Assembly (NCBI RefSeq): GCF_003351405.1
Contig: NZ_CP031240.1
Span: forward strand, 806,001-870,000
From: Haemophilus haemolyticus
Lineage (GTDB): Bacteria; Pseudomonadota; Gammaproteobacteria; Enterobacterales; Pasteurellaceae
DNA length: 64,000 nt
Direction of reading: 5' to 3'
Positions within the stretch are counted from its first letter, which is position 1, and each line of letters opens with the position of its first letter. Under the pieces are notes generated by a model. That model was not told the DNA's origin, searched no databases, and was given only the letters and a program-made list of their open reading frames with translations. Below, one piece after another: positions 18,373 to 31,748 of this stretch. Position numbers and translations under genes: made by a program.

Positions 18373-18500
18373 TAGGAAATATTAGGAAAACGTTTCCGTT
18401 AAATATAGCATTTTTAACCTAGCTTTTGAACTCGAACATTAAAAAAGCATAGAGTTTCTGGTATGATGTGCGAACAGTTTTAAGGTATTAAGGATTGATT

Positions 18501-19505
18501 ATGGCAAAACCAATTGTTTTTAGTGGCGTGCAGCCTTCTGGTGAATTAACTATCGGAAATTATTTGGGTGCGTTGCGCAACTGGGTGAAAATGCAAGATG
18601 ATTATGAATGTATTTTCTGCGTAGTTGATTTACATGCGATCACTGTGCGTCAAGATCCTATTGCCCTTCGTAAAGCAACGCTTGATGTGCTTGCACTTTA
18701 TTTGGCATGCGGAATTGATCCAAATAAAAGTACTATTTTTGTTCAATCTCATGTTCCAGAACACACGCAATTAGGCTGGGTGTTAAACTGCTACACTTAT
18801 TTCGGTGAAATGAGCCGAATGACCCAATTCAAAGATAAATCTGCGCGTTATGCAGAAAATATTAACGTGGGTTTGTTTGATTATCCTGTGTTAATGGCGG
18901 CGGATATTTTACTTTATCAAGCAAAAAGCGTGCCTGTGGGCGATGACCAAAAACAACACTTAGAAATTACGCGTGATATTGCAAATCGCTTTAATGCGCT
19001 TTATGGCAATATTTTCACTATTCCTGAAATTTTCATTGGAAAAGCAGGTGCGCGTATTATGTCATTGCAAGATCCTGAAAAGAAAATGTCAAAATCAGAT
19101 GATAACCGCAACAATGTAGTGACACTTTTGGAAGATCCAAAATCTGTGGCGAAGAAAATTAAACGTGCCGTAACAGATTCAGATGAGCCACCTGTTGTTC
19201 GTTATGACGTGCAAAATAAAGCGGGGGTATCCAATCTTTTAGATATTCTTTCTGCGGTTACGGATAAGCCAATTGCTGATCTTGAAAAAGAATTTGAAGG
19301 TAAAATGTACGGACATTTAAAAACAGCAGTAGCGGATGAAGTATCAACTTTACTTGCTGGTTTACAAGAACGTTTCCATCAATATCGTAATGATGAAGCT
19401 TTATTAGATAATATCTTACGACAAGGAGCGGAAAAAGCTCGTGCAAAAGCGCAAGAAACCTTGGCGAAAGTGTACGAAGCAGTGGGTTTCGTTGCCGCAA
19501 AATAA
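18501..19505 (+). CDS. trpS: tryptophanyl-tRNA synthetase
   Basis: 334 aa from the ATG at 18501 ([20 protein letters not shown]), preferred over the TTG six bases upstream. Class I synthetase motifs are present: the HIGH equivalent TIGN near residues 17-20, and the KMSKS loop in [10 protein letters not shown] near residue 195. It charges tRNA-Trp in the cytosol. The divergent neighbour is hflD. A DUF406 gene follows after 20 bases, probably on the same transcript. Confidence 0.97.
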   Translation: MAKPIVFSGVQPSGELTIGNYLGALRNWVKMQDDYECIFCVVDLHAITVRQDPIALRKATLDVLALYLACGIDPNKSTIFVQSHVPEHTQLGWVLNCYTYFGEMSRMTQFKDKSARYAENINVGLFDYPVLMAADILLYQAKSVPVGDDQKQHLEITRDIANRFNALYGNIFTIPEIFIGKAGARIMSLQDPEKKMSKSDDNRNNVVTLLEDPKSVAKKIKRAVTDSDEPPVVRYDVQNKAGVSNLLDILSAVTDKPIADLEKEFEGKMYGHLKTAVADEVSTLLAGLQERFHQYRNDEALLDNILRQGAEKARAKAQETLAKVYEAVGFVAAK

Positions 19506-19525
19506 CAGAATAAAAGGATAATATT

Positions 19526-19816
19526 ATGGCAATTCAAACTGAAAAACCGATTGAATGTGTAGGTTGTAACACATTTGATATGAAATCACTTTTCGATAAT
19601 CGTGATTGTAGTCAGGTTATTGAATATGTTTATGACAGTGAGGAACAAGCGCAAGAAGCGCTCGCATTTTTTACTCAGAAAGCGCGTGATGTAGAAAGTG
19701 AACCTTGTGAAATTCAATCTGAAATTACAAAAGTGAATGGTGACTATTTATTAAAGGCAGATTTCACTTTCTGTTGCCAAGCTGAATTGGTGATTTTTCA
19801 AATGCGTATTGCGTAA
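19526..19816 (+). CDS. YfcZ/YiiS family protein (DUF406)
   Basis: 96 aa, rich in cysteine ([27 protein letters not shown]). The pattern and length match the YfcZ/YiiS family of small soluble proteins, whose function is unknown. The six cysteines suggest metal or redox chemistry, but nothing proves it. It lies 20 bases downstream of trpS, with an AAGGATAA ribosome site, and ends at a perfect terminator. Confidence 0.85.
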   Translation: MAIQTEKPIECVGCNTFDMKSLFDNRDCSQVIEYVYDSEEQAQEALAFFTQKARDVESEPCEIQSEITKVNGDYLLKADFTFCCQAELVIFQMRIA

Positions 19817-19830
19817 GAAAAATAGCTGAA

Positions 19831-19859
19831 AAATAAGCCGCACTTTTGCGGCTTATTTT
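19831..19859. terminator. bidirectional terminator between the DUF406 gene and dusA
   Basis: AAATAAGCCGCA (19831-19842) pairs perfectly with TGCGGCTTATTT (19847-19858) around a CTTT loop, with flanking A and T runs. Confidence 0.92.
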
Positions 19860-19864
19860 GTTTT

Positions 19865-20854
19865 TTAGGATTCGTTTTCTACAAAGCTTAAGGCGGTTTC
19901 AACTACTTCAACTCCTGCACCTTGTTTAAACGCATTTTCGCTTAAATAGCGTCGCCATTGGCGAGCACCTTTGCAATTTTGGAATGCGCCTAACATATGA
20001 CGGACGATATGATTAAGGTGTATGCCTTGGCTAAGTTGTTGTTCAATATAAGGAAGCATTGATTGTACCGCTTCATGAGCGGTAACAATTGGTGCGTTAG
20101 GATCAAATAAGGCTTGGTCAATTTGCCCAAGTAAACTTGGATTTTGATAGGCCTCTCGCCCAACCATCACGCCGTCCACATATTGCAAATGTTGCTTCAT
20201 TTCTTCAATGGTTTTTATGCCGCCATTAATTGCGATAGTTAGATGTGGAAAATCACGTTTTAGTTGATACACTCTAGTATAATCTAATGGCGGAATTTCT
20301 CGATTTTCTTTAGGACTTAGCCCTGAAAGCCAAGCTTTTCGTGCGTGGATAATAAACTCTTGGCAACCTTTTGCTTGAACCTTCTCAATAAAATCACATA
20401 AAAATTCATAGCTGTCTAATTCATCAATTCCAATACGGGTTTTCACAGTGACTGGAATTTTGACCGCACTTTGCATTTGTTCTACACAGTCTGCAACCAG
20501 ATCTGCCTTAGCCATTAAGCAAGCGCCAAACATTCCATTTTGTACGCGATCAGAAGGGCATCCTACATTAAGATTAATTTCGTGATATCCTCGTTCCTCA
20601 GCAAGTTTTGCACAATATTTGAGTTGTTCCGGATCGCTTCCTCCCAGCTGTAACGCAACGGGATTTTCTTGTAAATCAAAATCCAAGTGATCGTATTTGG
20701 CATGGATAATCGCAGGCGCTGTGACCATTTCAGTGTAAAGTAACGCATGCTTTGAAAATTGGCGATGAAAATAACGACAATGGCGTGTTGTCCAATCTAA
20801 CATTGGCGCAACAGAAAAACGGCCGCGGTAAAAGTGCGGTAGATTTTGAGGCAT
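19865..20854 (-). CDS. dusA: tRNA-dihydrouridine(20/20a) synthase
   Basis: 329 aa. It opens with the FMN-binding barrel strand [20 protein letters not shown]. The catalytic cysteine lies in [12 protein letters not shown], after the family motif [10 protein letters not shown]. Phosphate-binding elements include AINGGIKT and [12 protein letters not shown]. The long [15 protein letters not shown] insertion is typical of DusA. It reduces U20/U20a in the tRNA D-loop with NADPH. A second family member, dusC at 48890, is damaged. The ClC gene lies 11 bases upstream on the same strand, so the two may be co-transcribed. Confidence 0.95.
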   Translation of the reverse strand: MPQNLPHFYRGRFSVAPMLDWTTRHCRYFHRQFSKHALLYTEMVTAPAIIHAKYDHLDFDLQENPVALQLGGSDPEQLKYCAKLAEERGYHEINLNVGCPSDRVQNGMFGACLMAKADLVADCVEQMQSAVKIPVTVKTRIGIDELDSYEFLCDFIEKVQAKGCQEFIIHARKAWLSGLSPKENREIPPLDYTRVYQLKRDFPHLTIAINGGIKTIEEMKQHLQYVDGVMVGREAYQNPSLLGQIDQALFDPNAPIVTAHEAVQSMLPYIEQQLSQGIHLNHIVRHMLGAFQNCKGARQWRRYLSENAFKQGAGVEVVETALSFVENES

Positions 20855-20865
20855 TTTTATTTCTC

Positions 20866-22242
20866 TTATTCGGTTTTGCTGCGTAATTCTTCGGCTTGGC
20901 GAGCTTGCATTTGCTGGCGAAAACGGCCTGCAGCAAAGTGGTAAAATGGTTTTGGGCTAAATTGGCGCGAGATTATGGATGCAATAATGCTGGAAATCAA
21001 GATCCAAATGAGAACGGGTTGTGCACCTGTCATTTCCATTACAACAACACTGGCGGTAACTGGCGATTGTGTGCCGCCAGCTAAAAATGCCGCCATACAT
21101 AAAATCACCAAAAAACGTTGATCGACCATCCCTCCGCTGATATCCCACAGCATTGCGCCAATGCCTGCGCCTGTTGTCAGTGATGGGGTAAAGATACCAC
21201 CGGCAACACCATTCCAATAAGTAGCCACCGTTGCCAAAAGTTTAAGGATGCCAATTTCAGGCTCTATGGCTTGTCCTTCTAAAGCGCGCGCAACAACCTC
21301 ATAGCCAGTACCATAAGTTTGTCCATGAGTGTAACTGCCGAGTGCGGCAAGCACTAAACCCAATAATAAAGCAATATAAATAGGATGTTGGCGAACCCAG
21401 CCTCGCCATTTTTCAGGTGATAATCCTGCGATACCTTTTGCTAATAATCGTCCAAATATGCCACCTAGAATGCCACAAACCACTCCACAAATTGCAAGCC
21501 AAAGATAGAGATAAGAAACAGATGTTGCTCCTTGATAACGTGGAAAATAAGGGCTGTTTCCTTGAATCGCGACAAGAATAAAACCAGCAGCTAATACCCC
21601 CATCAATACGCGTCGTTCCCAACGTAACATTACGCCACGTCCAAGTTCTTCAATCGCAAATATCACCCCAGCCAAAGGGGCATTAAAGGCAGCAGCAAGT
21701 CCACCCGCTGCACCTGTGGCAAGTAATTCATTGGTGCTTAATCCTCTAAATGCTAAATTATGTTTTCTACAATAATTCCCCCACGCCAGCATGACAGCTG
21801 CGCCAACTTGTACTGATGGACCTTCACGCCCAACAGATGCACCGATAAGCATAGCCAGAAAGGTAAGAGGAATTTTCCAAATAGTTTGGCTGAATTCAAC
21901 TAATTTGGTTTTATAGCTACTATGAGGAAGATTAATTGATGCAATGACTTGCGGAATACCGCTTCCTCCAACATAGGGAGTATATTTTTTCGTAAACCAA
22001 GTCAGGCAAGCCATGCCTAGGGGTAACACAAACCAAACTGCAATAGGATATTGAGATGACCAATGAGCGTTTAATTCTAGGCCAAGATCGGATAATTTAG
22101 CAAAGCCAAATGAAAAGAGTGAGACAAATGTTGCACCTATAATTAGGCAGATAAATTCTAAACTTTTGTGGGAAATTCTGTGTGTTTGGCGTAGCTTTTT
22201 ATGGAAGAAATAGCGTAAGTGAAATTTGAGCGAGCGTAACAT
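20866..22242 (-). CDS. ClC-family chloride channel / H+:Cl- exchanger
   Basis: 458 aa with about ten hydrophobic helices. The three ion-path motifs are visible: [10 protein letters not shown] near residue 110, [12 protein letters not shown] with the gating glutamate near residue 150, and [14 protein letters not shown] near residue 350. ClC proteins of this bacterial type exchange chloride for protons across the inner membrane, often in acid response. There is no CBS domain. Whether it is nearer ClcA or ClcB I cannot settle by eye. Confidence 0.92.
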   Translation of the reverse strand: MLRSLKFHLRYFFHKKLRQTHRISHKSLEFICLIIGATFVSLFSFGFAKLSDLGLELNAHWSSQYPIAVWFVLPLGMACLTWFTKKYTPYVGGSGIPQVIASINLPHSSYKTKLVEFSQTIWKIPLTFLAMLIGASVGREGPSVQVGAAVMLAWGNYCRKHNLAFRGLSTNELLATGAAGGLAAAFNAPLAGVIFAIEELGRGVMLRWERRVLMGVLAAGFILVAIQGNSPYFPRYQGATSVSYLYLWLAICGVVCGILGGIFGRLLAKGIAGLSPEKWRGWVRQHPIYIALLLGLVLAALGSYTHGQTYGTGYEVVARALEGQAIEPEIGILKLLATVATYWNGVAGGIFTPSLTTGAGIGAMLWDISGGMVDQRFLVILCMAAFLAGGTQSPVTASVVVMEMTGAQPVLIWILISSIIASIISRQFSPKPFYHFAAGRFRQQMQARQAEELRSKTE

Positions 22243-22371
22243 AATGATTGTAATTTAATACTAATTAAGTAGAAATTATAAAACTGTCATTTCGCTGGGG
22301 CAATTGGTTTGGCATTTTGAATGAAAAAGAAAAAGTGCGGTGAATTTTGGAAGCGTTTTTTGTACACAACT

Positions 22372-22393
22372 AAAGATCCTTTCACGGATCTTT
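22372..22393. terminator. hairpin upstream of the str promoter
   Basis: AAAGATCC and GGATCTTT form an 8-bp stem around TTTCAC, followed by GG rather than a long T-run. It may insulate the str operon promoter. It is a weak terminator at best. Confidence 0.5.
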
Positions 22394-22408
22394 GGCGCTG
22401 TTTAATTA

Positions 22409-22437
22409 TTGACAACAAACCTCAGAACGATTAAAAT
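22409..22437 (+). promoter_or_regulatory. sigma70 promoter of the str operon
   Basis: Consensus TTGACA (22409-22414), a 17-bp spacer and TAAAAT (22432-22437). The rpsL start is 81 bases downstream, leaving a moderate 5' leader. Confidence 0.85.
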
Positions 22438-22502
22438 TCGCCGTCTATTTCTGTATGGAAGTAGATTTTTTGAACAACATTCTATTATTGAATAACATTT
22501 AA

Positions 22503-22892
<390 letters not shown>

Positions 22893-23031
22893 TGGTTCTC
22901 CGTTAAGTAAGGCCAAACGTCTAAATTAGCAAAACAATTTAAACCATAAACTCCAGTCAAAAAGCGCTTTGCGCTGCAAATTTTCTCAAAGAGAAATATT
23001 GCTGATGGGTTTTGGATATCCTGAAGATTAA

Positions 23032-23520
<489 letters not shown>

Positions 23521-23538
23521 TAAGTTTTGAATTTAAAG

Positions 23539-23559
23539 GGCTTCATCATTGATGAAGCC
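23539..23559 (+). other. perfect intergenic hairpin between rpsG and fusA
   Basis: GGCTTCATC (23539-23547) pairs perfectly with GATGAAGCC (23551-23559) around ATT. There is no T-run after it, so it is more likely a processing or translation-control hairpin, or a partial transcript attenuator, than a full terminator. Confidence 0.6.
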
Positions 23560-23602
23560 TTACCCTTATATAAACTGATATTAAATAAACAAGGTTATAA
23601 TA

Positions 23603-25705
23603 ATGGCTCGTACAACCCCTATTGAAAGATATCGTAATATCGGTATCAGTGCGCACATTGATGCGGGTAAAACCACTACTACTGAGCGTATCTTATTCTA
23701 TACTGGTGTTAGCCACAAAATCGGTGAAGTGCACGATGGTGCAGCAACGATGGACTGGATGGAACAAGAACAAGAGCGTGGTATTACCATTACCTCTGCG
23801 GCAACAACTGCATTTTGGTCAGGTATGTCACAACAGTTCCAACAACACCGTATTAACGTTATCGACACCCCAGGACACGTAGACTTTACTGTTGAAGTAG
23901 AACGTTCTATGCGCGTTCTTGATGGTGCGGTAATGGTTTACTGTGCGGTTGGTGGTGTTCAACCACAATCTGAAACCGTATGGCGTCAAGCTAACAAATA
24001 TGAAGTTCCGCGTATTGCGTTTGTAAACAAAATGGACCGTACTGGTGCTAACTTCTTACGTGTTGTTGAACAATTAAAAACTCGTTTAGGTGCTAATGCG
24101 GTTCCACTTCAACTTCCAATTGGTGCAGAAGAAAACTTCACTGGTGTAGTTGATCTAATCAAAATGAAAGCGATCAACTGGAACGAAGCTGACCAAGGTA
24201 TGACCTTCACCTATGAAGATGTGCCTGCAAATATGCAAGCAGACTGTGAAGAATGGCGTCAAAACCTTGTTGAAGCGGCAGCTGAAGCGTCAGAAGAATT
24301 AATGGAAAAATACTTAGGTGGCGAAGACTTAACTGAAGAAGAAATTAAGTCAGCATTACGTCAGCGCGTATTAGCAAACGAAATCATCTTAGTAACTTGT
24401 GGTTCTGCGTTCAAAAACAAAGGTGTTCAAGCTATGCTGGATGCCGTTGTTGAATACTTACCGGCACCAACTGATATTCCGGCGATCAAAGGTATCAACC
24501 TTGATGAAACTGAAGGTGAGCGTCACGCAAGCGATGAAGAACCATTCTCTTCATTAGCATTCAAAATTGCAACTGACCCATTCGTAGGTAACTTAACCTT
24601 CTTCCGTGTATATTCTGGTGTTATTAATTCTGGTGACACAGTATTAAACTCTGTACGTCAAAAACGCGAACGTTTTGGTCGTATCGTACAGATGCACGCT
24701 AACAAACGTGAAGAAATTAAAGAAGTTCGTGCAGGTGACATTGCAGCTGCTATCGGCTTAAAAGATGTAACTACTGGTGATACATTATGTGCAATTGAAG
24801 CACCAATCATCCTTGAGCGTATGGAATTCCCAGAGCCAGTAATCTCTGTTGCGGTAGAACCAAAAACTAAAGCTGACCAAGAAAAAATGGGCTTAGCATT
24901 AGGTCGTTTAGCACAAGAAGACCCTTCATTCCGTGTTCACACTGATGAAGAATCTGGTGAAACTATCATCTCTGGTATGGGTGAATTACACTTAGATATC
25001 ATCGTTGACCGTATGAAACGTGAGTTCAAAGTGGAAGCTAACATCGGTAAACCACAAGTGTCTTACCGTGAAACTATCCGCACTCGTGTTAACGATGTGG
25101 AAGGTAAGCATGCAAAACAATCTGGTGGTCGCGGTCAATATGGTCACGTTGTTATCGACTTATATCCATTAGATCCAGAAGGTCCTGGTTACGAATTCGT
25201 AAATGAAATCAAAGGTGGTGTAATCCCTGGTGAATACATCCCTGCGGTTGATAAAGGTATTCAAGAACAGCTTAAATCTGGTCCATTAGCGGGCTACCCA
25301 GTAGTTGATCTTGGTGTACGTTTACACTTCGGTTCATACCATGATGTAGACTCATCTGAGTTAGCGTTTAAACTTGCTGCATCTTTAGCATTTAAAGCAG
25401 CATTCGCAAAAGCAAACCCAGTATTACTTGAGCCGATTATGAAAGTTGAAGTTGAAACTCCACCTGAATATGTTGGTGATGTAATTGGTGACTTAAGCCG
25501 TCGTCGTGCCATGGTGAACGGTCAAGAAGCGAATGAGTTCGTTGTTAAGATCGATGCTGAAGTTCCACTTTCAGAAATGTTCGGCTATGCAACAGACTTA
25601 CGTTCACAAACTCAAGGTCGTGCATCTTACTCAATGGAACCGTTAAAATATGCTGAAGCGCCAACAAGTGTTGCAGCTGCAGTAATTGAAGCGCGTAAAA
25701 AATAA
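23603..25705 (+). CDS. fusA: elongation factor G
   Basis: 700 aa. The GTPase domain shows P-loop [14 protein letters not shown], switch [10 protein letters not shown] and NKMDRTGAN. Domains II-V follow, with the domain IV loop region [22 protein letters not shown] drives translocation and, with RRF, ribosome recycling, docking on the L7/L12 stalk encoded at 15173. It is the third gene of the str operon. Confidence 0.98.
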   Translation: MARTTPIERYRNIGISAHIDAGKTTTTERILFYTGVSHKIGEVHDGAATMDWMEQEQERGITITSAATTAFWSGMSQQFQQHRINVIDTPGHVDFTVEVERSMRVLDGAVMVYCAVGGVQPQSETVWRQANKYEVPRIAFVNKMDRTGANFLRVVEQLKTRLGANAVPLQLPIGAEENFTGVVDLIKMKAINWNEADQGMTFTYEDVPANMQADCEEWRQNLVEAAAEASEELMEKYLGGEDLTEEEIKSALRQRVLANEIILVTCGSAFKNKGVQAMLDAVVEYLPAPTDIPAIKGINLDETEGERHASDEEPFSSLAFKIATDPFVGNLTFFRVYSGVINSGDTVLNSVRQKRERFGRIVQMHANKREEIKEVRAGDIAAAIGLKDVTTGDTLCAIEAPIILERMEFPEPVISVAVEPKTKADQEKMGLALGRLAQEDPSFRVHTDEESGETIISGMGELHLDIIVDRMKREFKVEANIGKPQVSYRETIRTRVNDVEGKHAKQSGGRGQYGHVVIDLYPLDPEGPGYEFVNEIKGGVIPGEYIPAVDKGIQEQLKSGPLAGYPVVDLGVRLHFGSYHDVDSSELAFKLAASLAFKAAFAKANPVLLEPIMKVEVETPPEYVGDVIGDLSRRRAMVNGQEANEFVVKIDAEVPLSEMFGYATDLRSQTQGRASYSMEPLKYAEAPTSVAAAVIEARKK

Positions 25706-25718
25706 TTTTTGTAAACCA

Positions 25719-25748
25719 GCGGTGTAAAACATGAGTGTTTTATACCGC
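25719..25748 (+). other. hairpin in the fusA-tuf spacer
   Basis: GCGGTGTAAAAC (25719-25730) pairs with GTTTTATACCGC (25737-25748), with one G-T pair, around ATGAGT. No T-run follows. The right arm reads into ACCGCACTT, an exact uptake signal. It may partly attenuate or process the mRNA before tuf. Confidence 0.55.
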
Positions 25749-25757
25749 ACTTCTTAG

Positions 25758-26954
<1,197 letters not shown>

Positions 26955-26999
26955 TTGATGGATTCTTAAATGTCTTAAAGACAGAAAGAAGACAAAAGA

Positions 27000-27029
27000 A
27001 AGTGCGGGGAAAATTCTCCGCACTTTTTG
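27000..27029 (+). terminator. str operon terminator from an uptake-signal dyad
   Basis: AAAGTGCGGGGA pairs with TCTCCGCACTTT and runs into TT. The arms are near-copies of the Haemophilus uptake signal. Confidence 0.9.
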
Positions 27030-27083
27030 TTTATAGGTAATATTTGAAAGTTATCAAAATGTGATTTTTTAATCAGTATTTTA

Positions 27084-27112
27084 TCGACTGGTTACATTTC
27101 TTTCGTTATAAT
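27084..27112 (+). promoter_or_regulatory. sigma70 promoter for tig
   Basis: TCGACT (27084-27089), a 17-bp spacer and consensus TATAAT (27107-27112), located 74 bases before the trigger factor start. Confidence 0.65.
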
Positions 27113-27185
27113 TGAGCGTCTTATTTTATTTAACAAACGTGTTCGGTGTGGATTTTTACCGAGTGCAAATTAATTGAGGTAACAA

Positions 27186-28478
27186 ATGTCATTAAATATT
27201 GAAACAACTCAAGGTTTAGAACGCCGTGTAGCGATCACCGTTCCAGCTGAAACTGTATCTAAAGCAGTTTGTGAAGAATTTAAACGCGCATCAAAAAATG
27301 TGCGCGTAGATGGTTTCCGTAAAGGCCATGTTCCTGCTCATATTATCGAACAACGTTTCGGTGCATCAATCCGTCAAGATGTATTAAACGATTTATTACC
27401 ACGTCATTTTTTTGATGCCGTGATTGCAGAAAAGATTAATATTGCAGGTCGTCCAACTTTTGGTATTGAAACTTTTGAAGAAGGTAAAGATCTCGTTTTC
27501 ACCGCAACTTTTGAAGTTTATCCAGAAGTTAAGTTACAAGGTTTTGAGAATATTAAAGTTGAAAAACCAACTGTTGAAATCACAGAAGCTGATATTGATA
27601 AAATGGTTGATGTGTTACGTAAACAACAAGCAACTTGGGCAGAAACCGACTCTGCAGCAAAAGCAGATGATCGCGTAACTATTGATTTTGTTGGTTCTGT
27701 AGATGGCGAAGAGTTTGAAGGTGGTAAAGCATCTGACTTCGTATTATTTATGGGACAAGGTCGTATGATTCCTGGTTTTGAAGATGGTATCGTAGGCCAT
27801 AAAGCAGGTGAGCAATTTGATATTAATGTAACTTTCCCTGCTGAATACCATGCAGAAAACCTAAAAGGTAAGGCGGCAAAATTTGCAATCACCTTGAAAA
27901 AAGTAGAAAACATGGTGTTACCTGAGTTAACAGATGAGTTTGTTGCTAAGTTCGGTCCGAATACTAAATCTGTTGCAGATTTACGTGTAGAAATTCGTAA
28001 GAATATGGAACGTGAATTGAAAAACGCATTAGTTTCACGTGTTAAACAACAAGTAATCAACGGTTTAATTGAACAAAATCCAATTGAAGTTCCAGCTTCT
28101 GCAGTAGAAGAAGAAATTAATGTATTACGCAATCAAGCGGCTCAACGTTTTGGTGGCAATGCACAACAAGCAGCACAGTTACCACGCGAATTATTTGAAG
28201 CGGAAGCAATTCGTCGTGTTCAAGTAGGTTTATTATTCTCTGAAGTGATTAAATCTAATGAATTAAAAGCTGATGAAGAACGCGCTAAGGCAATGATTGC
28301 AGATATTGCATCGGCTTACGAGCAACCAGCTGAGGTTGTTGAATACTATAGCAAAAACGAAGAGTTAATGAACAATATTCGTAACGTAGTATTAGAAGAA
28401 CAAGCGGTGGATGCAGTACTTGCTAAAGCACAAGTGACTGAAAAAGTTTCTTCATTTGATGAAATTATGAATCCATAG
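27186..28478 (+). CDS. tig: trigger factor (ribosome-associated chaperone and prolyl isomerase)
   Basis: 430 aa. The N-terminal ribosome-docking domain has the signature [17 protein letters not shown] near residues 43-59. The FKBP-type isomerase domain is at about 150-245 ([20 protein letters not shown], then [12 protein letters not shown]). The helical C-terminal arms follow. It meets nascent chains at the ribosomal exit near L23. It is followed by clpP and clpX, the common tig-clpP-clpX order, though a strong terminator separates tig from clpP. Confidence 0.97.
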   Translation: MSLNIETTQGLERRVAITVPAETVSKAVCEEFKRASKNVRVDGFRKGHVPAHIIEQRFGASIRQDVLNDLLPRHFFDAVIAEKINIAGRPTFGIETFEEGKDLVFTATFEVYPEVKLQGFENIKVEKPTVEITEADIDKMVDVLRKQQATWAETDSAAKADDRVTIDFVGSVDGEEFEGGKASDFVLFMGQGRMIPGFEDGIVGHKAGEQFDINVTFPAEYHAENLKGKAAKFAITLKKVENMVLPELTDEFVAKFGPNTKSVADLRVEIRKNMERELKNALVSRVKQQVINGLIEQNPIEVPASAVEEEINVLRNQAAQRFGGNAQQAAQLPRELFEAEAIRRVQVGLLFSEVIKSNELKADEERAKAMIADIASAYEQPAEVVEYYSKNEELMNNIRNVVLEEQAVDAVLAKAQVTEKVSSFDEIMNP

Positions 28479-28513
28479 GCATAATGATTAATTAATATCA
28501 TTATGATTGAATA

Positions 28514-28555
28514 AAAGTGCGGTCGCTCTTTTTAACAAAAGCGACCGCATTTTTA
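28514..28555 (+). terminator. terminator after tig
   Basis: TGCGGTCGCT (28518-28527) pairs with AGCGACCGCA (28540-28549), followed by TTTTTATTT. The left arm includes AAGTGCGGT, an exact uptake signal. Confidence 0.9.
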
Positions 28556-28610
28556 TTTGTAGGTTATTTAGAGTAAAATAATTAGTAATTTTAGATAAAA
28601 AGGTAAGAAC

Positions 28611-29192
28611 ATGAGTGTAATTCCTATGGTTGTTGAACAGACTTCGCGTGGCGAGCGTTCATACGACATTTATTCCCGTTTATTAAAAGAGCGTGTGATC
28701 TTCCTAAGTGGTGAAGTGGAAGATAGTATGGCAAATCTCATTGTGGCTCAGCTGCTTTTTTTAGAGTCTGAAGATCCAACTAAAGATATCAATATCTATA
28801 TCAACTCTCCCGGTGGTTCTGTGACTGCAGGTATGGCTATTTACGACACAATGCAATTTATTAAGCCAGATATTCGTACACTTTGTATCGGTCAGGCATG
28901 CTCAATGGGCGCATTCTTGCTTGCTGGCGGAACTGCTGGTAAACGAGCAGCGTTACCAAATGCTCGTGTGATGATTCACCAACCTTTGGGTGGTTTCCGT
29001 GGTCAAGCATCCGATATTCAAATTCATGCACAAGAAATTTTGAAAATTAAACACACCTTAAACGATCGTCTAGCATTCCATACTGGGCAAAACATAGAAC
29101 GAATTGAGAAAGATACAGATCGCGATAACTTTATGTCAGCTGAAGAAGCAAAAGCGTATGGTTTGGTTGATGAAGTTTTAATTAAACGTTAA
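28611..29192 (+). CDS. clpP: ATP-dependent Clp protease proteolytic subunit
   Basis: 193 aa with the serine protease triad visible: Ser98 ([10 protein letters not shown]), His123 (MIHQPLGG) and Asp172 ([10 protein letters not shown]). It forms a double seven-membered ring that degrades proteins delivered by ClpX or ClpA. Only a short N-terminal propeptide is likely. clpX starts 9 bases after its stop, so the two are translated from one message. Confidence 0.97.
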   Translation: MSVIPMVVEQTSRGERSYDIYSRLLKERVIFLSGEVEDSMANLIVAQLLFLESEDPTKDINIYINSPGGSVTAGMAIYDTMQFIKPDIRTLCIGQACSMGAFLLAGGTAGKRAALPNARVMIHQPLGGFRGQASDIQIHAQEILKIKHTLNDRLAFHTGQNIERIEKDTDRDNFMSAEEAKAYGLVDEVLIKR

Positions 29193-29200
29193 GGAAACAC

Positions 29201-30442
29201 ATGTCAGACAAAGATAAAGATTTACATTGCTCTTTTTGCGGAAAAGAAAAAGGCGAAGTAGATAAATTAATAGCTGGTAAAGACGGCTATATTTGTAATG
29301 AGTGTATCGAACTTTGTCATTCAATGCTTGAAGAAAGTAATGATGAAAGTGTAGACGAAAGTGCGGCAGAAAATGAGGAGAAATTACCAACTCCTCACGA
29401 AATTCGCGCTCATCTAGATGATTATGTTATTGGCCAAGATTATGCGAAAAAAGTGCTTTCTGTCGCAGTTTACAATCATTATAAACGCTTACGAACTAAT
29501 CATCAAAATAACGATGTTGAGCTTGGCAAAAGTAATATCTTGCTTATTGGACCAACGGGTAGCGGTAAAACATTGCTTGCTCAAACATTAGCTCGTCGCT
29601 TAAATGTACCCTTTGCGATGGCTGATGCGACAACATTGACTGAGGCTGGCTACGTCGGTGAAGATGTAGAAAATGTCCTACAAAAGCTTTTACAAAATTG
29701 TGAGTATAATACTGAAAAAGCTGAGCAAGGCATTATCTATATTGATGAAATTGATAAAATTAGCCGTAAATCGGAAGGCGCATCAATTACTCGAGATGTA
29801 TCTGGCGAAGGTGTACAACAAGCATTGTTAAAACTCATTGAAGGTACTGTAGCGTCTATTCCACCTCAAGGCGGGCGTAAACATCCGCAGCAAGAAATGG
29901 TGAAATTGGATACGTCAAAGATTCTCTTTATCTGCGGTGGCGCATTTGCGGGATTAGATAAAATTATCAGTAAACGTACACAAACAAGTATGAGTATCGG
30001 TTTTAGTGCAAAAGTAGAAAAAGATGAAGAAGAAAAGTCTCTTTCTGAATTATTCCGTCAAGTAGAACCTGATGATTTAATGAAGTTTGGTTTAATTCCG
30101 GAATTTATTGGGCGTTTACCTATGATTTCTCCACTAAGTGAATTAGATGAAGAGGCCCTTGTGCAAATTCTTACACAGCCTAAAAATGCCTTAACTAAAC
30201 AATATCAAGCTTTATTTGGACTTGAAAATGTGGAGTTAGAATTCACTCCAGAAGCTTTAAAAGCAATGGCGAAGAAAGCGCTTGAAAGAAAAACTGGTGC
30301 ACGTGGTTTACGTTCTATTGTCGAGGCTGTATTGCTTGATACGATGTATGATTTACCATCTATCAAAAATTTACGTAAAGTAGTCGTGGATGAAAGTACC
30401 ATTGTAGATAATACGGCTCCAAAATTAGAATATCATTCTTAA
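29201..30442 (+). CDS. clpX: ATP-dependent Clp protease ATP-binding subunit ClpX
   Basis: 413 aa. The N-terminal zinc-binding domain uses Cys10, Cys13, Cys32 and Cys35. The AAA+ core shows Walker A GPTGSGKT, pore loop GYVGEDVEN, Walker [11 protein letters not shown] and sensor 2 [10 protein letters not shown]. The IGF loop that docks into ClpP is seen as MSIGFSAK. It unfolds tagged substrates, such as ssrA-tagged peptides, and feeds ClpP. Confidence 0.97.
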   Translation: MSDKDKDLHCSFCGKEKGEVDKLIAGKDGYICNECIELCHSMLEESNDESVDESAAENEEKLPTPHEIRAHLDDYVIGQDYAKKVLSVAVYNHYKRLRTNHQNNDVELGKSNILLIGPTGSGKTLLAQTLARRLNVPFAMADATTLTEAGYVGEDVENVLQKLLQNCEYNTEKAEQGIIYIDEIDKISRKSEGASITRDVSGEGVQQALLKLIEGTVASIPPQGGRKHPQQEMVKLDTSKILFICGGAFAGLDKIISKRTQTSMSIGFSAKVEKDEEEKSLSELFRQVEPDDLMKFGLIPEFIGRLPMISPLSELDEEALVQILTQPKNALTKQYQALFGLENVELEFTPEALKAMAKKALERKTGARGLRSIVEAVLLDTMYDLPSIKNLRKVVVDESTIVDNTAPKLEYHS

Positions 30443-30581
30443 TAGAAAAGTGCGGTTGTTTTTCCCGATGTTTTCTATTTTGCTTGATGATTTTCAATAG
30501 GCAAGGCGAAAAGAAAATGCTACAATCGCACGTTCTTATAACTTTATTCTTATTTTCCTAAGTAAATAACGGATTCAATTT

Positions 30582-30998
30582 ATGGCAACTGAAATTGTTG
30601 ATAAAAAGAAAAATGTACCAGAGACGGTGGTAGAAGGTAAATCCAAAGGATTAAATACCCTTCTTTGGATTTTAGTCGCAGTCTTTTTTGCGGCAGCTGC
30701 GATTGGTAATGTTTATTTCCAAAAAGTATATTCATTACCTATTCGTGTAGTGGGTGTAGTCATTGCGTTGGTGATTGCTTTTGCATTTGCAGCAATTACT
30801 AATCAAGGTACAAAAGCTCGTACATTCTTTAAAGATTCAAAAATAGAAGCGCAAAAAGTGGTATGGCCAAGTCGCCAAGAAGCGCGTCAAACTACATTAA
30901 TCGTAATTGGGGTAACAATCATTGCATCCTTATTTTTCTGGGCGACAGATTCGATTATTGTGACAGTAATTAATTTCTTAACTGATTTGAGATTCTAA
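30582..30998 (+). CDS. secE: preprotein translocase subunit SecE
   Basis: 138 aa, the long three-helix form of gamma-proteobacteria. Hydrophobic spans lie at about 27-45, 50-70 and 105-130. The conserved cytosolic segment [20 protein letters not shown] precedes the last helix. It clamps the SecYEG channel in the inner membrane. It is followed 2 bases later by nusG, the universal secE-nusG pair. Confidence 0.95.
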   Translation: MATEIVDKKKNVPETVVEGKSKGLNTLLWILVAVFFAAAAIGNVYFQKVYSLPIRVVGVVIALVIAFAFAAITNQGTKARTFFKDSKIEAQKVVWPSRQEARQTTLIVIGVTIIASLFFWATDSIIVTVINFLTDLRF

Positions 30999-30999
30999 A

Positions 31000-31557
31000 A
31001 TGACTGAAGAAACAACTGTATCAAAAAAACGTTGGTATGTATTACAGGCGTTTTCTGGTTTTGAAAGCCGAGTGGCTTTAACTTTGCGTGAATACATTAA
31101 ACAGCAACAAATGGAAGACCAATTTGGTGAAGTGTTAGTTCCAACTGAAGAAGTTGTTGAGAATGTTGCAGGTAAACGTCGTAAAAGCGAACGTAAGTTT
31201 TTCCCTGGCTATGTGCTTGTAGAAATGGAAATGAATGATGAAACATGGCACTTGGTGAAAAGTGTTCCGCGTGTTATGGGATTTATTGGTGGTACACCTG
31301 ATAAACCAGCGCCAATTTCTAAACGAGAAGCGGATACTATTTTGAACCGATTAGAGCAGACTACTGATAAACCACGTCATCGCAATGAGTATCATCCTGG
31401 TGAAGAAGTTCGTGTGGCGGAAGGTCCATTTGCAGACTTTAATGGTACAGTAGAAGAAGTGGATTATGAAAAAGGTCGCTTAAAAGTTTCTGTATCAATC
31501 TTTGGTCGTGCAACACCAGTTGAACTAGAATTTGGTCAAGTAGAAAAAATACATTAA
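31000..31557 (+). CDS. nusG: transcription termination/antitermination factor NusG
   Basis: 185 aa. The NGN domain is at about 8-110 ([20 protein letters not shown] is its conserved core). The C-terminal KOW domain is at about 130-185 ([20 protein letters not shown]). NusG binds RNA polymerase, couples it to the ribosome and Rho, and takes part in rRNA antitermination at boxA sites such as those at 35226 and 37280. In most bacteria rplKAJL follows nusG; here a terminator follows. Confidence 0.97.
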   Translation: MTEETTVSKKRWYVLQAFSGFESRVALTLREYIKQQQMEDQFGEVLVPTEEVVENVAGKRRKSERKFFPGYVLVEMEMNDETWHLVKSVPRVMGFIGGTPDKPAPISKREADTILNRLEQTTDKPRHRNEYHPGEEVRVAEGPFADFNGTVEEVDYEKGRLKVSVSIFGRATPVELEFGQVEKIH

Positions 31558-31585
31558 TCCTTGATTAAGGATAATTAAAAAAATT

Positions 31586-31613
31586 ACCGCACTTCTATAA
31601 TGCGGTTTTTTTT
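31586..31613 (+). terminator. secE-nusG terminator
   Basis: ACCGCA (31586-31591) pairs with TGCGGT (31601-31606), followed by eight Ts. The left arm is an exact uptake signal, ACCGCACTT. Confidence 0.85.
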
Positions 31614-31694
31614 CATGCCTTGAATTTATCAAGGTATTGTTACTTGTGTGATCTTTAATTTTAGGAAATTAATTGGTCGTAGAAGATAATATAT

Positions 31695-31722
31695 AAAAAA
31701 TCCCTTGCTCAGCAAGGGATTT
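31695..31722 (-). terminator. terminator of the metNIQ operon
   Basis: AAATCCCTTGCT (31698-31709) pairs perfectly with AGCAAGGGATTT (31711-31722). On the minus strand it runs into a T-stretch. It lies about 26 bases after the metQ stop. Confidence 0.9.
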
Positions 31723-31748
31723 AGTAATGCGTTAAAGTGCGGTAGAAA

